Shown: in pieces, positions 58,220 through 64,000 of the stretch | How positions within the stretch are numbered: position 1 is the stretch's first letter | Layout: the number at the start of each line of letters is the position of its first letter | Assembly: GCA_963820965.1 (NCBI GenBank) | Contig: CAWGCC010000017.1 | Coordinates: 120,168-184,167, forward strand | Direction: 5' to 3' | From: DATEDA01 sp963820965 | GTDB lineage: Bacteria; Pseudomonadota; Gammaproteobacteria; Burkholderiales; SG8-39 | Length of the DNA: 64,000 nt | Made by a program: the position numbers and the translations under genes | The notes under the pieces: generated by a model | Told to the model about the DNA's origin: nothing | Seen by the model: only the letters and a program-made list of their open reading frames with translations | The model's database searches: none

Positions 58220-58890
58220 TGTCGTTAGTCACCGAGGGGCGCGACGCAGGCACCATCAAGGCGCTTGCTGTCGATCTCGCAGACGACGGTTGCCGCCCGA
58301 AGGAAGCGAGTCGGTAAGCATCGATGTCGCCCGACTTTACCAGGGGCGTGAGCGAGGAGCTGACGAACGCGCGAATCACGTTCGACAAATTCTGCACGTC
58401 TCTGGCATGCCAGTACCTGCGGCTGGACAAGACGGCGCGGATCGATCAGCGCACCGACAAATCCCTCAAGGGCACCGCGTCCGGTCGCTGCTCAAGGATC
58501 GTCCCCGCTTAAAGCCCGAGGCCGCGGCCGACCTCGATGCTTGAGCGCCAGAATGACGACCGTGCGTACGGGACGCGCCTGGTTCTACAAGGAGCAGTTG
58601 CGCGAGATCCTCGACCGAAAGCAGATCAACGTCATGCGCGGCATGCTCGAACACTGGTGCACCTGCGTAATGCGAGAAACGTCGAGCCATGAAAGAGGTG
58701 GCGCTCGTGCGCTGCCACATGGAGCGGTAGCATCGCTTGGGCGCAGACCCGTCAGACCGAACGGATGCCTCGCAAGCCTCGAGGGCTGTTTCGAGGCTGC
58801 CGAACGACGCGCCCGTGGCTTCGTCCGACTCGCGACGCATCAAGACGGTATCGTTCTGATCGCGGAAAACTCGATCTCCACGTACGGATC
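58220..58890 (+). mobile_element. ISL3-family transposase remnant
   Basis: The pieces across frames read VTEGRDAGTIKALAVDLADD, MSPDFTRGVSEELTNARITF, DKTARIDQRTDKSLKG, ARMTTVRTGRAWFYKEQLRE, KQINVMRGMLEHWCTCVMR and WAQTRQTE. This is the DDE region of ISL3 (IS204/IS1001/IS1165) transposases, lacking the N-terminal zinc-binding third. Numerous stops and shifts break it. It follows the IS3 remnant within about 60 bases, so one element probably landed in or beside the other. Confidence 0.8.
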
Positions 58891-58932
58891 GACTGCCGTG
58901 GCCGCAGAATACCACTTGAATTTCAACAGAGC

Positions 58933-59043
58933 CTATTTCGTCAGGAGTTCCTTCAGATATCTGACATAGCTGAGATCGATGAAGGCGAAAAGCGGAAGCG
59001 GAAACCCCTCTTCGTCCTCGACGACCTGAAAGGGCGCGGCCAT
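58933..59043 (-). pseudogene. Possible C-terminal remnant of an unknown gene
   Basis: A 36-residue frame reads MAAPFQVVEDEEGFPLPLFA, then SYVRYLKELLTK and a stop. It looks like real protein sequence (an amphipathic end), but the frame runs upstream through the antisense of the tRNA, so any larger gene was cut there. I do not recognise it. Confidence 0.3.
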
Positions 59044-59054
59044 CCTGACCCGGC

Positions 59055-59128
59055 GCCGGATCAGCTCAGCGGTAGAGCAGCGGTTTTGTAAACCGAAGGC
59101 TCCGGGGTCTGAATCCCCGCATCCGGCA
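59055..59128 (+). tRNA. tRNA-Thr (anticodon TGT), with unusual T-arm bases
   Basis: The 7-bp acceptor stem (GCCGGAT with ATCCGGC) is perfect. The D-stem GCTC/GAGC, a five-pair anticodon stem with one outer G-A mismatch, and a 7-base loop TTTGTAA give anticodon TGT. The T-stem CGGGG/CCCCG is also perfect. Odd points are C instead of T at position 8, the T-loop TCTGAAT in place of TTCGAAT, and one extra base each in the variable region and after the T-stem. The encoded 3' end lacks CCA. Sequence errors could explain the last points. Confidence 0.75.
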
Positions 59129-59211
59129 CTAGTTTGGCCAAAGCCCGAGAAACGCATCTGGACGTAAGGCGCACCGGGCTGCAACTGTGCGGCAAGACGG
59201 AGGGTACGCCT

Positions 59212-60018
59212 CTATCGCTGTGCCAACGACGTGAACATTGCTGCTGCTCTAACGGAGGTTCTGTGAAATCTTCTGTCGACATAGAACTGCTGCTGATGCA
59301 CTTCGGCGGAGATGTTCGAAAACCCGTGGCGCCGAGATCATGCTCGCGACAGCGTGCTGAGACAGATCCTACGAGAAACACTCACGGTGCCCTTCTGACG
59401 GATCGAACCGAATGCAGGCCTGTCGTTCGGAGTCGGCGGAGATGCTGGGGGCAAGGACATCGGTACGATCACTGCTTCGGGATGCCGCCGGCAGCATCGG
59501 CTCGACGACTTCGAACGGCTGAAGCGGCAATGGATGAGGATCGCCGCCGATGAAGGCGATGTCGACTGGGCCGAGCGCGCAGCGTCGGGCCATATTGCCG
59601 TAGTACATAGCGACCTCGAGATCGAAGCCCGAGACGAACCACCAAGATCGGTGACCTCGCAGGGTGTCGCGGCGCGCGATGCGCCCGGGTAACGCGGGCC
59701 GAGCCGGCAGGACATCGACGGCAAGCTCCAGCGTCGTATCGAGGCAGATGACCTTCGCACCCTGCTGTTCGATATAGGCGGTCAGATATCCGCTGGCCGG
59801 CCCGATCTCGAGGACGGTTTCGCCGCGGAGATGCGTAGCGGCGAGATAAAAGCTGTTCGCGGCCGCGCAGGTCCGACGGCTGAGTACCTCTCCCTCCGGG
59901 AGATTGATCGCGTGATGATCAGCAGGTTTCGTTCTTTGGCAGGCCTTGCGCGCACCGCCGGGTCGAAGGGCCGTCGGCGGTCGATCCGTCGAAGATAGAG
60001 CTTGAGGTTCTCCGACAT
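59212..60018 (-). CDS. Class I SAM-dependent methyltransferase, frameshifted
   Basis: From ATG 60018 the sequence reads MSENLKLYLRRIDR, then NLPEGEVLSRRTCAAANSFY and LRGETVLEIGPASGYLTAYI (SAM motif I), and VDIAFIGGDPHPLPLQPFEV. The last part, GFSNISAEVHQQQFY, ends at 59212. The order matches a methyltransferase family common in polysaccharide clusters. At least three frame changes occur. Function on a surface glycan is inferred from the neighbourhood. Confidence 0.62.
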
Positions 60019-61045
60019 CGCCGGCTTCAGCGCCGGCTGAGTTGATCGCGACGGGCAGGCCGCGGTGCTGCGCGGCCGGTGGCCGATAGCCTGTCGACAA
60101 CCGCGATCGCTGGCGCGCTCGGCGTTCCGAAGTCGAAGGGCGATACAGCTCTTGAACTTGCCGTTCCTGCTCTTCGAGACAGGCAACGGCCGCGCGATGG
60201 CGTGATGGATCTCTTCGAAAGAGATCGAGAAAATCCAGCGGGTCGAAATATTCGACGAGATCCCCGCCTGCTTCGGGCAGCGAACTGCGGTCGGAGCAAA
60301 TGCAGAATTTGCTGATCGCCGAGAGCTTTCAGAAACCGGAATCCCCTATCTCTCATACACAGAGGGAGAAACGGTGAAGCGTGCAGTTTTGGCAATACGA
60401 GGCTGAATTCCGCATCGGCGACGTTCGATATGACCGTGGCGGGATCGTGTTTACGAGCCGGATCGTTTCTGACCTGGATCAGTCGGTCTGCGACGAGAAC
60501 TGTGAGAAACCCGAACGGAGGTAAGCAGGCGAGGACAATCCTCGCCCAGAGTCTCCCAGGTCCGGCGCGCACACATGGTAGAGCGCGAGCTGATTTCTTC
60601 GAGCATTCGAAGCGTGGAAACACACAAGACGAACGGCGCGGTGAGATACAGCGCGGCAGCGGCGCGGGGCCGGAGGTCGCAAGGCGCACGACCTCCGGGC
60701 CGTCGCAAACGAAGGACCTCTGATTTCGCTCTCAGGCAAGCGGATCGTGTAGTACGTGCCGATCTCTCTCTTTTCCGAAACTGCGAAATCGCAACAAGGC
60801 AATCTGCATTCTCGATCCTGGCTGTCGACCGGAACGGTCATCATTCGGGGAGACGGAGGGTGCTCACGATCGAGGACAGCGGCGCAATGAGCTCGTATGA
60901 TGCCGACGCAGGGCACGATTTTTCGCGGGCCCCTGTCTTACCAGCTTGTCAACCGGCTGGTCGACCGTTTCGCGCGTGCACATTTTGTGGTAAAGAGAGG
61001 CGAGCAGGGTGCGCATGTCTCGCCTTGCCGTCCGAACAACCAGCA
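60019..61045. other. About 1 kb without an assignable gene
   Basis: No frame on either strand carries a family signature that I recognise. Minus-strand pieces such as LPEAGGDLVEYFDPLDFLDL near 60250 and REIGTYYTIRLPESEI near 60760 have protein-like composition and the right direction to belong upstream of the methyltransferase at 59212-60018. A heavily frameshifted gene is the likeliest content. The 150 bases before 61046 may hold a promoter for the glycosyltransferase. Confidence 0.35.
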
Positions 61046-62372
61046 ATGCACGCAATCTACACGCTTCTCTATCGAGCATACGCGGCCGCGCCGCCTTGGG
61101 TCCATACGCTCTGGCGTTTCGCGACAGGCAAGTGGCGAGGTCCGATTCGCGACTTGGTGGTCGCACGCGCCTTCGAGGTCCCGGAACAGCTCACAGTGCC
61201 GCCGTCCACGAGGCCGGGCGCCCACAAGTCTCGACCTACCGAGGCGCGGAATGGGTTCGGTGTCACGGTGGTGGGCTACGTCCACGGAGAGTTCGGGATT
61301 GCCGAAAACCTGCGGTTGCTGGTTCGATCTCTGGATGCGGCTCGGATTCCGCTCGAGATCTGCGACGTCAAGTGGCCCGATCCGCGTAGCGACGGTCACG
61401 AGCGAAAGGATGCGAGGATCACGACGAAGCCGAGCTTCCCGGTCCAGATCTATTGCTTTAACGCCGATCAGATCCCTCTCCTACCCGTTTACCACGGCTC
61501 CAGGTTCCTAGAAGGAAAGTATCGGATCGGTTACTGGTACTGGGAGCTTCCCAACTTTCCATCCGCCTGGGAGTCGGCGTTCTCATTGGTGGACGAGATC
61601 TGGGTGTCTTCAAGCTTCATCCGTGACACCATCGCGCGCGCTTCGCCCCGTCCAGTCACTCGCGTCGCGCTGCCAGTAGACATACGCCTGCCTCGAGTCT
61701 ATGCGCGCCGCGACTTCGGGCTGCCCGACGGCGTTTTCCTGTTCCTTTTCACTTTTGATCTGAACTCGTTCGTTGCGCGCAAGAACCCGCATGCGTGCAT
61801 CCATGCGTTCCGCAAAGCCTTCTCATCGCACCCGCAGCTGCCGGTGGGATTGGTGATCAAGCTGATGCACGGCGAATCGTACCCAGACGTGCTGCGTGAG
61901 TTGCTGGCACACACAAAGCTGGATTCGCGCATTCACCTGGTCGACGCGGTCTACTCCAGGGATGACACATATGGCCTAACGAGCGTATGCGACTGCTTCG
62001 TCTCGTTGCACCGTTCGGAAGGGTTCGGCCTCGGGTTGGCCGAAGCCATGAGGCTCGGCAAGCCAGTCATCGCCACCGGCTATTCCGGGAACATGGACTT
62101 CACGCGCGAACAGAATGCCTGCCTGGTTGGATATCACTTGGTCCCGGTGCGAGAGGGGGAGTACCCACATCGGACGGGACAGGTCTGGGCAGAGCCCGAC
62201 GTCGACGAAGCCGCCGAGCACATGTGGCGAACGTTTTCCGATCCAACCTTCCGAGCCCGGATGCGGCAGCGGGTCAGCAGGTCGTCGAAAGGAGTTCAGC
62301 CGGCGGATAGCGGCACAGCAGGTCGGAAACCGCCTCGAGGAGATCCGCCAGACTTTCTTTCCGGAGCTTTAG
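61046..62372 (+). CDS. GT4-type glycosyltransferase, frameshifted at the end
   Basis: The ATG at 61046 (MHAIYTLLYRAYAAAPPWVH) begins a long intact frame. GVTVVGYVHGEFGIAENLRL, KYRIGYWYWELPNFPSAW and EIWVSSSFIRDTIA mark the N-domain. LFTFDLNSFVARKNPHACIH, RIHLVDAVYSRDDTYGLTSV and SLHRSEGFGLGLAEAMRLGK (with the nucleotide-binding Glu) mark the C-domain. Near 62275 the frame changes; the natural end reads RRIAAQQVGNRLEEIRQTFF and stops at 62372. About 440 residues. It would add a sugar during O-antigen or related glycan assembly. Confidence 0.82.
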
Positions 62373-62402
62373 TGCGCCAACCTCGGCGCGTCTTCGCGTA
62401 CT

Positions 62403-64000
62403 CTACACCCTCGGGGGTGGGTTCGCGATGTCCCGCTTAACCTGATCGCTCGTACTCGCGGTCCGATTGGCGGAAGTTCCGAAGGGATCTCGAGCGCTCG
62501 AGGGCGAGAATGAACCAGGTCTGTCCGAGCGGCCAACGCTTCGTGAGACGGACGCGAGCGTGGACACCGATGCGGGATCGGTGGTGAGCACGTCCCCCAC
62601 CGCCTCCGCAACGCATCGCACTCCCGCGTGTAGCGGGAGCAGCCGTTCCGGAGCCATGTCGTGGCCGCGGGTCGCCGTCTCGTGATGATAGAGCTCGGCG
62701 AACGGGGTCCAGACGTTCCGGTATCCGCGCGCTTGCACGCGCAGGCAGAAGTCGACGTCGTTATAGGCGATGACGAACTCCGTCTCGTCGAGGCCGCCCG
62801 CTTCCTCGTAGATCGATTTTCGGATCACGAGGCACGCGGCCGTAACCGCCGACAGCGTTTGAACGTGCCGCAGCAGGCCGCGCGGCCCCGGATAACCGCG
62901 TGGCTTGCCGAAGAAGCGGTGTCCCGGCAATCCACTGGCCAGTCCGAGCTCGACGCCTGCGTGCTGAATGGTCTCGTTGGGATAGTAGAGCATCGCTCCT
63001 ACTGCGCCGGTACCCGGGCGCATCGCGAGCGAGGCCATCTCGTCGAGCCATCCCGGTGAAATGACCTCCGTGTCGTTGTTCAGCAAGCAGAGGAGCTCGC
63101 CGCGCGCTTGCCGCACTGCGAAGTTGTTGATCGCCGAATAGTTGAAGGGCGCGTCGTACCGCAGCACCCGCGCATGCTCTGTCTCCGAGAGGTGTGCGAA
63201 ATAGTCCAGGGTCGCCGGATCATCGGACTGGTTGTCGACCAGCACGATCTCGTATGGACGATATGTGGTCCTGGATCGGATGCTCTCGACGCATTGCCTG
63301 ACGAGTGCAATCCGTTGCGCGTCGGCACGATGATGGACACGAGCGGCCGAGGGTCGGGAAGCGCATACCGGATCCGGTACTCGCCGTCGTGCACCGGCTC
63401 GACGGAAGCACGGACACCAGTCCGGGCGAAGTGGCTTTCGCAACATGCGGGCGACGCCTTCGCCGGAAATGCCTCCGGCAGCGAGCGCGCTGCCATCCTT
63501 GACGTGGCACAGGATTTCCCTCAAGTGCACGACGCTTCTCGGTCGTGCTGCCGAGGTCGCTTGGAGCTTCATTCCCCACGCAAGGCACGCGGGCCGGCGT
63601 GGTCGAGCTTCGCCCAGTCGCGAATGCTCGAGGCCCGTCTCACGGTGGTCGGACGAGATCGTCCTGGCCGAGGATCAGCTCGGGATCCCACTCGGGCTTG
63701 AACCAGGGATCGTATCGGCTCCGCGGATGTCGATGCGGTCCTCGTCGGGCGCAGGACGTCGCATTCGGGCCACGCATCCCGGCTTCTGCCCATCTCGCGC
63801 GGCGCGCTCGGACGGAGTCACGCACCTGGCCGGAGATCGATGACGACCCTGAGCCAGACCCGCCCATCACCTCGCGCATCTTTTCGCCAGGGACCCACTC
63901 GGCGCCACCGCTACGACTCCCACCTGCGCGACGCGGCAGACCAATCACCGGAGGCACGCCCCCCCGTCATCACAGAGCGCAAGCAGGCGCCATTCTGGAT
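62403..64000 (-). CDS. GT2 glycosyltransferase, 5' end beyond the window, frameshifted
   Basis: The gene enters from the right edge. Early pieces (ECDVLYADEDRIDIRG-like, FKPEWDPELILGQDDLVRPP) belong to the first part of a large rhamnosyltransferase-type GT2. From about 63490 EGVARMLR, ASVEPVHDGEYRIRYALPDP, LVSIIVPTRNG and VESIRSRTTYRPYEIVLVDN are GT-A nucleotide-sugar motifs. Then ELLCLLNNDTEVISPGWLDE (the DxD-like NDT) and FVIAYNDVDFCLRVQARGYR follow. The end (WGDVLTTDPA-like and PPRV) stops at 62403. Four or more frame changes occur. Confidence 0.75.

Noticed and set aside
57915..58890. An active insertion sequence
   Set aside because: Both transposase pieces contain stops, lack their other domains, and no terminal inverted repeats or target duplications were found.

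Overview
The window is GC-rich (roughly two thirds G+C over most of its length) and reads as a chromosomal stretch of a Gram-negative bacterium, most likely a betaproteobacterium. This is inferred from the run pcm, rhodanese, tolC, then convergent waaA-waaC, from the outer-membrane phospholipase A, from the LPS core and O-antigen genes, and from a caa3-type oxidase with fused subunits I and III. I cannot name a genus. Many conserved genes from about 34.8 kb rightwards carry single-base frameshifts, nearly all of them insertions. This looks more like an insertion-prone long-read assembly than real decay, so most broken genes here are annotated as one gene with an interrupted frame.

Layout. 0-4.4 kb: the end of an unknown exported protein, a lipoprotein hydrolase, phospholipase A (pldA), an internally deleted fic gene that still has a perfect operator-like palindrome, and a duplicated 3' end of pldA. 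4.4-11.7 kb: a translationally coupled Mrp/Mbh-like cation/proton antiporter operon (E-F-G-B-C-D-D'), followed closely by acetate kinase and a RidA protein. 11.7-14.2 kb, minus strand: a polyphosphate kinase 2 and both subunits of a 3-oxoacid CoA-transferase. 14.6-21.5 kb: a ferric-reductase-like flavocytochrome, a 31-residue membrane peptide, and a respiratory block (CtaG-like factor, CopD-like protein, CoxB, CoxA-CoxC fusion, small membrane protein). 21.5-33 kb: mostly minus strand and envelope or lipid related, with a SYLF protein, two fragments of an SLC13 permease in opposite orientations, MarC, two patatins around a GntP permease, a glycine-zipper protein, LapA and a large AsmA protein.

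33-40.6 kb: an SDR, then pcm, rhodanese, tolC, waaA, waaC, a VapBC-like toxin-antitoxin pair, a WaaE-like glycosyltransferase and a Uma2 nuclease. 40.6-64 kb is the surface-polysaccharide region. It holds a UDP-hexuronate-type epimerase, a DegT aminotransferase, the dTDP-L-rhamnose genes rfbB-A-C-D, and rmd-gmd for a GDP-6-deoxyhexose. A convergent minus-strand set follows: methyltransferase, wzm, wzt, an FkbM methyltransferase with a repeat-built coiled coil, tandem GT4 glycosyltransferases, and a double methyltransferase. Together these describe an ABC-transporter-dependent O-antigen whose sugars are made by the plus-strand genes, assembled by the glycosyltransferases, probably methylated at the end, and exported by Wzm-Wzt. 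The right end has IS3 and ISL3 remnants, a tRNA-Thr, another methyltransferase and two more glycosyltransferases, the last running off the window.

No CRISPR array, rRNA gene, intact insertion sequence or prophage was found. The observation with most novelty potential is the methyltransferase / 14-residue-repeat coiled coil / tandem glycosyltransferase arrangement, which resembles a chain-length ruler.
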